DNA of 64,000 bases from Isoetes taiwanensis (taxonomy: Eukaryota > Streptophyta > Lycopodiopsida > Isoetales > Isoetaceae), in the NCBI GenBank assembly GCA_021234155.1, contig JAJEKV010000047.1, forward strand, positions 5,667,071 through 5,731,070, read 5' to 3'. The notes under the pieces were generated by a model. It was not told where the DNA came from, did not search any database, and was given only the letters and a program-made list of their open reading frames with translations. Made by a program: the position numbers and the translations under genes. Positions 22,380-32,350 of the stretch are shown piece by piece. Every line of letters starts with the position of its first letter. Position 1 is the stretch's first letter.

Positions 22380-23400
22380 TGCCTGAGTATCATGTTGAGG
22401 TTGGCGAACGTGAGCATTGACATCTCGTCCGGTGATGAGGACCTGGAATGCTTGGATCTGTTGGTGCCTTATGTCCATGTGCCTGATTTCGTTCGGCCAT
22501 TGCTTTTTACTAAATGAGAGAGGTGTTAGTGCAGTTGGGGAGGCCGCAGCTGGCGTTTTGGGTTTGCGTGTTTATCTGGGATTGCGAATTGGTAGTGCGC
22601 ATTGTTCGCCCCTCTCTATAGCTTTGATGCGGCCATTCCGGTGGTCGCGGTGGCCAGCACCGCTTTCCCGTTGCTAATGAAGTGTTGTAGCATGTGTCTC
22701 GTCAGGTAGGTCTTTCCGGATCCCGGCGTGCCTGATATGACATGGAACTCGTGCGCCTCTCTCGTGATCGCTTCGTAGACGTGTGCTTGCTCAGGCAACA
22801 GTGTGGCGTCCACGGGCGGGGTGGCTGGTACGTTTGGATGGCCTGCCTGTTGCGCTTGACCTTGCTGGTCATCTGCATACAGTTGCTGGTCTTCTTGGTC
22901 GGCGTTTGGTGAGCCGTGGTGCTGCATGTTGAGCGGCAGGGTGTTCTGGAGTATTGCGTCGACGATTTATTGTTGCTCCTTGTTATCAAGGAGGTGGTAT
23001 TCGGCATATGCTTGGACGTGGGCGAGGGTTGACAGCAGTTGCCAGAGCTGGCATTCCAGGCCGTAGGACTGTGTGTGGTTGTCCGGGGAGAGGAGTTCGG
23101 CTTCCGCTCTAAACGGAATTTTGTCGAGGAGTATGTTATAACAAAATTCTTCGGTGTGGTGGACGAGGTGGTAGTCAGTGAAGCGTACTGGTTGGTTTGT
23201 GGGGATGATCTTGTGGCCTAGAGCCGTATGGGACGTGGCTCCCTTTGCGGACGTGGCTGGCTCGACGATGTATGAGCGCCATAACTGCTTGTATGTTACG
23301 CCGTCCATGTTGGCGGGCCTTACTGCGTAGTGGTCTATCGGGTGGAGCGTTGACATGGCGCCACGTGTGAGGAGGCGCTCTCTGGTTGACGGCATGGGAC
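22380..23400 (-). pseudogene. Pif1-like helicase, N-terminal and Walker A half
   Basis: The frame at 22967-23578 has LHPIDHYAVRPANMDGVTY and SHTALGHKIIPTNQPVRF, words typical of the region before the helicase in Helitron Rep/Hel or Pif1-like ORFs; 23400-23578 probably is not coding. The frame 22616-22927 has LLPEQAHVYEAI, FHVISGTPGSGKTYLT (Walker A) and AVLATATTGMAASKL (motif Ia). A frameshift near 22640 leads into EGRTMRTTNSQ and INTQTQNASC, the motif GRTAHSxFxIPIN. The coding trace ends near 22380 at the SINE tail. Confidence 0.75.
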
Positions 23401-23578
23401 ATCTATAGATATTTTGCTTGCTTGAAAACATAATGTAAGAGCAGATTAAATGCTTAGCATCCATATTTGAGGTGGACAATATAGACTTACATTGACAAAT
23501 CGTAAGGAGCCTTAGTCCAATATTCAATACTTGAAAGGGGCAATCTCGAAAATGAACATCCATTTGAATACGAGTCAA

Positions 23579-24910
23579 GGTTTAATTATTGCATGTACAA
23601 CTACTGCAAGACATGCCATTAATGTTAGGAGCTATGCCAAATTCATTATAGGATGACAACATCATAAAATCCATGTTCTAAAGAATTTGCATACCCACAG
23701 TGTTTTGAATTCTTAGAATACGATAATTACTAAAGTAGCTTCTTCTCTGGCTTTTCTTGCTATAACATTCAGCTAAGAAATTCGGAACTGGAAAATATCA
23801 AAATAATAAATCACTATAACATTCAGCTAATAAATCCAGAACTGGAAAAAATCAAAACAACAAAGCTTAGTACTGTAAAGCTTCAATTGGAAATTTTTTG
23901 TTCCAGTAGATTAAGCCCAAGAATGCTTTCCAGGGTAAACCACCTATAAAAGTTTGTACAGATTAAGTAACTTGCCTAATAAAGAATAAACTTGTAAAAG
24001 CTTGTACAGATTAAGCAACCTGCCCAATAAAGTCAAAATTCAAGATTAAAAAAAAAAAGGATTTCATTACTTACTTAAGGTTCATATGTTTTCTATCTCC
24101 ATATCCAAAAATACTACTATCAAATTCTTTCAAATTAAAACAATTCCTCAATAGTATGGAAAGCTTCCAGAATATAAGGAATAATTGACTGCGGTGAGAA
24201 CGTGATAGCGAAATTTTGATATATATCAGGATGTGCTTCTATAAACCCTTTTTCTTCTCTATAAATGTTGCAGAGCAAACAATACTTAACATAAAAGCTG
24301 TGTATAATATGATTTAAGATCCATGAGTGTCAGGCCAAGTTGTCCATCTTTTGCATGTTACATAAGGCACGAAGAGCATTTCTTTCAAGAACATATAGAG
24401 CACAGATTGGCAATACGTAGTTGCAGAAAATGAATAGAATCTAGATTAAATAAGACAATGAAAAGAAATAGTCCTTATGGCCCTGTTTTGCTCTGTCTTC
24501 CTTCTGGCATTACAAAAATTCACTTTCAGTTCTAATAGTGGCATCAATCTCTCCCTTAATACATCCTACTACTAGCATTCCAAAGTGCAATAAGTTCTCC
24601 CAAATTAATGGATGTTTCAAGAATAGGCTAGGCATATTATATATAAGGCAACTGACAAAGAATTTTACAATAAAACGAAACCAAGTAAAGTAAAACATAA
24701 AGGAACGTCCTTCTGAAAGGTGCCATTTTGTTAAGGTTACAGCCACAATCACACAATCCGGTTGGCAAGGACTAGGCCTAAAATTTAGAAATAGGATACC
24801 GCCAGTACTCGGCCTCGAACTAAAATCCAAAATCTGTTCTTTACTGGTTGGACATTCTCATTTGTCTGGGTTAGGTAACCTGCTTTTGATTTGGTCCCAG
24901 CAGCATCTCC
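23579..24910. other. no gene seen
   Basis: AT-rich, with CATTCAGCTAAKAAATYCGGAAC-like words repeated near 23765 and 23820 and ACTTGYACAGATTAAGYAAC words near 23950 and 24005. These are local duplications and do not form a gene. Confidence 0.4.
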
Positions 24911-26136
24911 TCAAAGATCTATGCATACATAATAGAGAAGAGAGGCATTTTCATCTACACAAGTGCTAAGTGGTGGGCACCAGCTACCTCCAGTAACATT
25001 CAATAATGGCAGGAACTCATCTAATCTCTGCATAACAGGTATATGAAATTAAATAAGAAGAACTAAAGATACTTGTAAAGAAAACGAAGAACTAGCAATA
25101 GAAAGACAATGACTCATTTTAGTTTCTCGAGCACTGACCAAGTTCAGTTTTTTCTCCTTTACAGGTCATGAATAAAATGAAACATAAAGCTGTGGCATCC
25201 AACTGTTTTAGAGGTATAGACAACTCTTAAGTTTGCAAGTGCATCTGCCATTATTCTATGTAGTTTTTGCAGTCTGATTCAAGATTTGCATTCACAACAG
25301 ATGGACCAAGGAGTTGTATTCAAAATGTGGTTGTATTTGCATTCATGGTCTGTATTTACATTCTGGTTCCTCCTTGTGGCCTTTAGGATTTACATTGATG
25401 TGTCTAAAAGAAAATCATGCTGATTGATTTGAAGCAGAAAAGTAAATGTTGGTTTGATCATAGATTCCACTTTCTTTATGCTGTATTTTAGAACACATTG
25501 TTCTGAATAAGTCGCAACCATAAGCTATGCCCCTGCATGATTTGTTCAAGGTAAAGCTATTGCAGAAAGTGAAGGAAAAATTGAACCTTTGAACAAACAT
25601 GTCGGCATGCATACTAGCAAAGGAATGCCTCTGTGCAACATAATATTGATCTACGTCCAAACAAATGGGAAATGAGCCTTCTCCTTCAATAAATGAATTC
25701 CATCATAGCCAGGGAAGCATCTATCTTCAACATTATGCAAAACAAATAAGCTGATGAAAAAATAACCAGAAGATACCAAAATCTACAATGGAACTCTTCT
25801 GTGCTACTTTGGCTTGTGATGAAATCATCGTGAACTTTGATGAAAGATTTGCTTCATTGTAATAGATGGCCTCCAGCCCAGAGAAAATCTTATAACATTG
25901 AAACCAGAAGAGAAAGAAGCTACTTAAGTTACAATTAAAAAAGAGAAATTAACCTAAAAGTTACAAGAAGAGAGAACTCTGGCTCCAACTAAACAGAAAG
26001 GGAAAAACGGTGAGATTCTTACATGAGGATGATTCATGTGGCATGCCTTACGTTCTTTTGCCAAGCGACCTCTTGCAACAAAAAAATCGACCACCCAAAT
26101 CCCAAGGAGAAACAGGAACAAGAAGACCATCGCCAT
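24911..26136 (-). CDS. candidate two-exon small secreted or membrane protein (unrecognised)
   Basis: Exon 1 (26023-26136) starts MAMVFLFLFLLGIWVVDFF, a signal peptide or membrane anchor, then RGRLAKERKACHMNHPH, and ends at a good donor (CAT|GTAAGA). An acceptor (TTATGCAG) at 25028 begins exon 2 (24911-25027) in the same phase. Exon 2 has EFLPLLNVTGGSWCPPL, STCVDENAS and YYVCIDL before a TGA. The joined product would have 76 residues with four Cys. The intron would be 995 bases, and extra exons inside it cannot be excluded. I recognise no family. The support is the clean phase match, both splice signals and the signal-like start. Confidence 0.35.
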
Positions 26137-26415
26137 CTCGGGGATCGCGGGGAATTCTCTTTACTTTTTTATTTCCCTAACTGTAGATGCAAAATTAGAT
26201 AGATCTAACGGCAGGGAATCAATTTGGCCTATGTGGCATGACACGTGGCATAGCTAGAATCGCAGCAATTTGTGCACCTCAGGTTAGGCAACCCTGCTAA
26301 AAAAAAAAACTTTAAGGCGTACAAATTTTTTGTTAAACAGTCAAGGCAAAGACCAATCACCACCTTATCGTGCTTATATGGGTTGAATGGTACTGAGTTA
26401 TCAGTACTACACCAA
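26137..26415. other. no gene seen
   Basis: Possible upstream region of the candidate gene and the 5' flank of a truncated LINE. A poly-A run lies at 26300-26309. Confidence 0.35.
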
Positions 26416-26875
26416 TAATGGTAACCAAAAAACATGGACTCTCCGGGAGGACAGAGTCTGTCAGTGCTGTCAACAGGGCGCCATTGAGGATGAAGGTCAC
26501 GCCCTCCAGGCCTGTCCGGCGTACGAGCATATCCGAGCTCGGTATGCTCGGTTAGTTGTGCCCCATCAGGCCTTGCATGAGCTACTGAGCACGGCCTCTG
26601 TAGGCTTGTTGGGATCGTATCTCCGGGAGGTAATAGATACGCGGACTCAGTTATGCCCCCCTGTTCGACATTAACCTCAGTTGTACTTGTGATTATGTAT
26701 ATAACTGTGCAGTATGTCAGCATCCTTATTGCTACTAAGGTTTTTCCCCCGAAAACCCTTCGGGGCGGGGGTTTTTTAATCCTGGTAGTAATACGCCTGC
26801 TGCTCTCTCTTTGTACTTGGGTCCCATAGGCCAGTTGGTCTCCGTGGACGATAAAATCATATTCTATTCTATTCT
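26416..26875 (+). mobile_element. 5'-truncated LINE copy, tail (TTCTA)n
   Basis: The frame 26387-26674 carries the C-terminal zinc motif CQCCQQGAIEDEGHALQAC, then YEHIRARYARL and LGSYLREVID, followed by a 3' UTR with TCCCCCGAAAACCCTTCGGG and the family 3' end GGGTCCCATAGGCCAGTTGG, then CTCCGTGGACGATAAAA. The tail is a run of ATTCT pentamers. Only the last 450 bases of the LINE are present. Other copies are at 28480-29665 and 61236-62881. Confidence 0.8.
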
Positions 26876-26935
26876 ATTCTTTACATATAAGAGTTTGATA
26901 AGGAGGGTAATGCACAATTCCAATGACGTAAAAAG

Positions 26936-27053
<118 letters not shown>

Positions 27054-27059
27054 ATCAGA

Positions 27060-28135
27060 TCAGGGGGTTGTGGCATTCTCCACATTGCAACCACATGAGA
27101 ACGTGTGTGCGCAAATTTGGAACCATTTAATCTTGCAGCTAATGGGTGCTTCATATGGCAAAAAAGGTATTATCTGTCCATCTATCTATCTTATCTTATC
27201 TTATGCGAGCCAGAGCAAATTTTAAAGAAGGTAGAAGGAGAATTTTGGGCAAAAAAGGTGCCAACTAAAGCCCATTTAAATACATCAAATGACAATACTC
27301 AGAGCATATCATTACTTTGATCTAAATCAGCTTCATTAGACACAATAACTTACCTTTCACGCCCCACATTTCATTTGCAAGTTTCTTTATGCTCTCACCT
27401 TTCAATTTCGTATAAGAGCACATTAAGGATGAATGAAAGTGCAAATAAAACTCCTGCACATTATCATTGAACGTGGTACAATGCACAATGTCGAAAGTGT
27501 ATAATTACATATTTTTTGTAAATCGAAGATCGTCTATTTAGTTTTGTGGGTACCATTGTCATGTTTCTCAGAAGCCAAATAAGAAAGTAGTGATGTTTCA
27601 CACAGCCAGTCTGTAGTTTAGACTTGGCTTCTAGAGTTTTTCCACATACTAATTAAGGTTTCAAACTTTTTGAATTCTCTCAATGCTTAAAGGAAGAGGG
27701 AATGTTTTTGTGGGTTGCCCTAGATGTGGTAGGCGAAGGATAGATATGATTTACTTCTTGCCACCCATCAGCTCTTAGAGTTGGTGTGAGTCAAGCACAT
27801 CCATGCTTGTTCATAAGCTTTTAGAAGACAAAATCAAGCTTAGGGGAAGTTTTCCAGGGACTACCAGTTATCGACCGGTCTTGAATCATATCTCCGACAC
27901 GCGCCCCAAAAGGCTTTGCCCTACCACAGATGCGGCATCGGCTCGAGGCAGTCCATTGAAAGGGCATCAAGTTAGTCTCTATGATAAAAGTTGACATCAT
28001 AATCGCCAAACAATGGGTTGCTGCAGCGACTTGTTGCAAAACTAATATATAGTAAATTTAATATTTAGTAGCAAATATGACCATTGATTGACATGACTAG
28101 TTTCTGATGTGAAAGCAGACTACTCCATCTTTTCT
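27060..28135. other. no gene seen
   Basis: A short (CTATC)/(CTTAT) tract at 27180-27202. Otherwise no recognisable motif. Reading frames at 27803-28039 on both strands are unassigned. Confidence 0.4.
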
Positions 28136-28141
28136 TTTGTT

Positions 28142-28262
28142 ACGATAAGATAAGATAATTTACGATACGATAAGATAAGATAAGATGCGATAAGATAAGA
28201 TAAGGAACTTTTATGTCCATGGAGACCACAAGGAGCCATGGATGATACGAGCAGGGGGTTGA
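28142..28262 (-). mobile_element. LINE 3'-end scrap with (TTATC)n tail
   Basis: On the minus strand, GGTCTCCATGGACATAAAAG, a variant of the family end GGTCTCCGTGGACGATAAAA, is followed by a run of TTATC pentamers (28142-28205 on the plus strand as GATAA). Only about 50 bases of LINE remain. Confidence 0.6.
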
Positions 28263-28298
28263 AGCCCACAACAAAACTTAGAACAAAAGAAAAGAATT

Positions 28299-28342
28299 TT
28301 CATTTGTAGGGGTTTAGTTTTAACTAAACCCCTACAAATGAA
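28299..28342. repeat. perfect 21-bp inverted repeat, 2-base loop
   Basis: The left arm 28299-28319 and the right arm 28322-28342 pair without mismatch around TT. The core of the arm is TTGTAGGGGTTTAGTT. A footprint of a fold-back element is the likeliest source. Confidence 0.85.
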
Positions 28343-28479
28343 GGAAGACAAGGCTACAATAACCAATCTAAGGATCAGAAGGCTAACGACCCTGAATGAT
28401 AGCCATGCCTTCTCGATAAGCTACATGGCTAATTTAGTATTGATATAAATGGTTTACAGTAAGAATTGCATGTGAGCAT

Positions 28480-29665
28480 TGACTTGATGAGGTGCCCTAG
28501 GGGTGGAGTTCCCCTCCTCGCTCTGCTGGGAGGCGTCTATCCGCTTTATGGGTGACACAGACTGAAAGCGCTTTTATGCCATGCTGTAACAAATCCCACC
28601 GAGCTCTATGATTGGGGCCATCGGTCACATCCGCTAGGGCACCGGTCGAGCACATCCTTAACAGACGGGTCGAGGTTTGGGGCCCTGTCGTCTCTTTGGC
28701 GACATGGAATGACTTGGAGCAGGTCGTAAGGCATTTTTGGCACGGGGCACTTGGGGTGAAACCTTCAGTCCCCTATCGATTATCGGGCGAGGGCCCGATT
28801 CTTGCCGCTTCACGGCAGCCCTAGATAGACACATTGTCTATTTTCGAAAGTGGTTACTATGGGTGATGCTCGGCTCCCCACCGGGCTTACTTGTGGCAAT
28901 GAGTCCGCAGCGGCTTAGGGCCCGTTGGAGGGGTAAGAGAGATCGGTGGTTCGCCCGATGGAACGTCGCGGGGAGCACGAGATGCGTCGCAGTGGACACC
29001 GTGGCCGATCATGACACCTAGGCGCTTGTTTCCTTGGCAAGCTCACGGGACCCCTAGCACTAGAAGCGGTCAAAACGGCCCATTACAAGGAGCACATCAA
29101 CCCGTGTTAGCGGGGCCCACACTCTACCTGCGTTCCCGGTGCCCACTGGCCCAGACTCATTGCCTCCATTCGCGCGAGGTGCCCACCATCTTCGCATCGA
29201 GGCAGGCGGTAGATTGGGGGCCCCGCCGGGACAGAGCTCTGTCCGGTCTTTGTCAAGCGGGTGCCATTGAGGATGAGTCTCACACTTTCGAGTTGCCCGG
29301 CGTTGATCGGTCGGGCGATCGCTCCCTTAGTATGGCGGACTTGCCCTTACATTTGCTTGATGAACACACCGTCGATCACGTGCCACGGGTCGTACATTCG
29401 AGAGGTACCGGACTGCGAGGTCACCTTTGCCCCCTCTAAACGCTTTCGATTTGATTAGGCACTACGGGTCGCGATGCATGATTGTATATATTTGGGTGTT
29501 TGTGCATTTTATATGTTAGGGCGGTTTGTCGGTGATTCTTTGCCACGGTTTTCCCTCGAAAACTCTTGGTGGCGGGGTTTTAATCGGGCGATAATCCGCT
29601 TCTTTGCGTTTTGTATTGGGTCCCATAGACCGATTGGTCTCCGTGGACGATAAAAGTACCTTCCT
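28480..29665 (+). mobile_element. 5'-truncated LINE copy, tail (CCTT)n
   Basis: This is the same family as 26416-26875 and 61236-62881. Reading frames at 28612-28824 have SLATWNDLEQVVRHFW and LGVKPSVPYRL; the third copy (minus strand) has SLATWSDLEQVRRHFW and LGVKPSF. The frame at 28737-29021 has MSPQRLRARWRGKRDRW. The zinc-motif region follows near 29250 with many frame breaks. The 3' end reads GGGTCCCATAGACCGATTGG then CTCCGTGGACGATAAAAG and CCTTCCTTCC. It is a pseudogene throughout. Confidence 0.8.
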
Positions 29666-29985
29666 TCCTTCTTCCTTGCTTTGTTGTTATAATGCTTCTT
29701 TTCAATCCGTCTGCCTTTCTAGAAAGCAACAATTTGTAAGATGTTTGTAAGACATGCAACAACAAGTGCATTACGTATTAGGAAAGGAAAAAATGCAAAG
29801 CAAGAGATGCAAAGTGGAAGGATCAAAGTGAAATCAAATTTGAGGGTTTGAACAAGCAACAAGCAGCAAGAAAAAATCTATCAAAATGCAATCTGCCCAG
29901 AATACATAATCTATATATGTACATAGAGATGCTCGTCTAACTATACAATAACTATGAACTATATATGTGCTAGGTAACTGGCCGG
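29666..29985. other. no gene seen
   Basis: AT-rich, without supported frames. Confidence 0.4.
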
Positions 29986-29990
29986 ATTGA

Positions 29991-30039
29991 GGGGTTTCCG
30001 GCCGGTAAACTGGCAAGCGGCTTACCGGCCGGAAACCCC
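29991..30039. repeat. perfect 18-bp inverted repeat, 13-base loop
   Basis: The arms GGGGTTTCCGGCCGGTAA (29991-30008) and its exact complement (30022-30039). It is embedded in GC-rich GGCCGG-containing DNA, in contrast to its surroundings. Confidence 0.85.
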
Positions 30040-30106
30040 GAAATCTGGCCGGCTACCAAACGTAAACCAGCGGTTAGGGAAAATTTCGGTCTTGTTTTCC
30101 GGCATT

Positions 30107-30176
30107 TTTCATGTTTCATGTTTCATGTTTCATGTTTCTTGTTTCTTGTTTCTTGTTTCTTGTTTCTTGTTTCTTG
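30107..30176. repeat. heptamer array: 4 TTTCATG then 6 TTTCTTG
   Basis: Ten consecutive heptamers, with a sharp switch of variant after the fourth. It is not a telomere repeat (TTTAGGG). Confidence 0.9.
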
Positions 30177-30474
30177 TTTCTGCTGCATTCCCTGTTCAAG
30201 ATCATTCGGCATTCCTGGTTTCTTGAGGACAGAGAAGGAAATGGGGTTTATTGAAAATGGACCTAATCTGAGAAGCTGTGCAGGGAAATCATCCAAGCGG
30301 AGACACGTGGAAAAACAACGGCTAGTAAAAGACAAACGATGAGAAAATTTTCCAGACCTGGTGCATGAAAGAAGGGTATGAACGGCTACTGGGCAGATCC
30401 GACTACTGGGCATAAGGATTAAGCCGATTGAAGCAGTTATCTTATTTCAAGAACAGGGGATCTGCCGGCCCCTG

Positions 30475-30715
30475 CAGGGGATCTGCGGCCGAATGCCCTT
30501 GAACAGGGAGTTGCCCTGAATGCTCTTGAACAGGGAATGCTTTTGAACAGGAAATGCCGAATGATCTTGAACAGGGGAGTTGCCCTTGAATGATCTGGCC
30601 GAATGATCTGGCCGAATGATCTGGCCGAATGATCTTGCCGAATGATCTTGCCGAATGATCTTGCAGAATGATCTGGCCGAATGATCTGCCGGATGCACTG
30701 CGCTGCCCTGCCGGA
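30475..30715. repeat. 13-bp satellite CCGAATGATCTKG with longer variants
   Basis: Eight nearly perfect 13-mers at about 30586-30691, preceded by longer, looser units containing GAACAGGG and TTGCCCTTGAATG. GC content is higher than the flanks. The long minus-strand frames across it are by-products of the 13-base period (39-base translation repeats). Confidence 0.85.
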
Positions 30716-30739
30716 TGCACTGCCATGCGTTGCCGCTCA

Positions 30740-31703
30740 AATGAAATGGGAAAATAGAGTCCCGAGAGCTATGGCGGCGCTGTAAGCGGTGCCACGAGAG
30801 ACAGATAAACCAAAAATTACCGAAATAAATAAATGGAAAATATTCGAGGAATTTCCTCTAAACGGCAGTTTACGAGCTAGAAATTGGACAGCTATAAATC
30901 TTAGAATCATTCAACGCCATGAACTACATATGGACTAGGCATCGGACCAGAATTTATACCAGCCCATAGACTTTCAGGCAACCATAATCTTTCGAGTAAC
31001 CATAAGATTTAGGTTTACATACAATCAACAATAAGAAAAAGGAGGATAAAACAGAGGCAAAACGTACCTGGTTGATGGAGAAAAGTACCTGCTCTGCAAG
31101 GCAAGGCTCGGAGTTTGGTTCAGGAAATGCTCTGTAAAGGAAGTTCAAGATTGATTTGCTACTCCTCAGCCAGCCTGATATGCAAAAATGCTCCAAATCT
31201 AAACCCTTTTGGGACATCCTTGTCTTGTTTCTGTTTGGAACACCATTTAATGATAGCAACGCCCACCACCAGTATGGAGAAGTAGAATGAATGGTGTGGT
31301 GGGAAATGCTCTCATCAAATGCATCACTGCTCCATAGCTCTATAGATCCAGCCTCAAAAATTTAATATCTGCTGCATACACATGCCTATATACATTTTTT
31401 CCTCTGCTTGCAAACATGTGAGGATTGAGCAAAGGCAGCTAGCAGGCATCGGGAAGGAAGCCTTGTAGTCAGAAAATGGAAAGAAGAATGGAAGGAGGAA
31501 GCTCCTGCTGCATTTGTGATGGAATGGGGTCTACTGAGGCGCCGCTTTTCTTCGATTTGTTCGGCCGATTTAGGTAAAAAAATTGGAGGAAAAATGTAAT
31601 GGGAAAAACTAAATTGGGTATTCACTGAAAATCCAGAAAAGGAAAAGCCTTCGTGCAATATTTCCATCCACGAAATTTTAACCACCTTGGAATTATAGGG
31701 TAA
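30740..31703. other. no gene seen
   Basis: Only unassigned short frames. The last bases (31704-31708, ATCAT) are the left target duplication of the outer Ty3 element. Confidence 0.4.
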
Positions 31704-31708
31704 ATCAT
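31704..31708. other. target site duplication ATCAT (left)
   Basis: It is repeated exactly at 48987-48991 after the 3' LTR. Confidence 0.85.
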
Positions 31709-32297
31709 TGTTAGTCCTGTGCCTCCTGGTACAGGACTATTCATGCATACGACGGACCAGGTCAAGCTCAAGGATCCACAGGCAGAGCCCGCGAATTCGG
31801 TCGTCCAAGGCCCAATGAGAAGACCAAGCGGCCGAGACCACGATCAAAGCACGGGTGCGCTACCAAGAAACCCAGCGACAAGTGATGACCCGTCACCGCC
31901 CGCGTCAGCGTCAGCGTGATTCTAGGCACTTCAAGAGGCACTGCCAGCATTCCTGCAAATCAGGCCTCCTTCCAGGAGTCGGCACCGAGATCAGTCCGAG
32001 TGTCTATATTAGGCCAAAGGCCATTGTACTATATATATGAGTAGAGCTAGCACATAAGTTTTTAGATGAGTTTTGAGTCTTGTCTCTCTTCAGTCTTCTC
32101 TCGATTGCGAGAGCTCATGTATGTTCATCATTGATATCAAGGAAGCTTATCATTTTCCTCTCATTGTTCTCTTTTGTTCTGTTTTCTTCCTCTTGTTCTC
32201 TTCTTGCAAATCCCGCGTGACATAGTCCCAGTTCTCTGTTAGATCCACGAGTCCTCCACGGAGGGCTGTCTTGCGAGTTCGAACCAGACCCCAAACA
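31709..32297 (+). repeat. 5' LTR of outer element
   Basis: 589 bp, TG..CA ends. A TATA box (ACTATATATATGA, 32028-32040) precedes GTAGAGCTAGCACATAAG. Compared with the 3' LTR many sites show CA or TG here against CG there, the pattern of CpG decay, plus small indels. No usual tRNA-Met primer site follows at 32298; the sequence there is ACGTCGCCCG. Confidence 0.9.
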
Positions 32298-32350
32298 ACG
32301 TCGCCCGCCGCGGGTCTGATTAAAACTCTTCCCTTCTTTACCATAGCCAT

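Noticed and set aside
26229-26723. 164-codon minus-strand frame
   Set aside because: It is antisense to the LINE C-terminal domain, whose zinc motif is read on the plus strand.
30107-30176. Interstitial telomere repeat
   Set aside because: The heptamers are TTTCATG and TTTCTTG; plant telomeres are TTTAGGG.
30586-30691. CRISPR-like array
   Set aside because: The units are contiguous 13-mers without spacers, in a plant nuclear setting.
30442-30740. Repetitive ARSFGQIIRPDHS protein on the minus strand
   Set aside because: It is produced by the 13-bp satellite and not by a gene.
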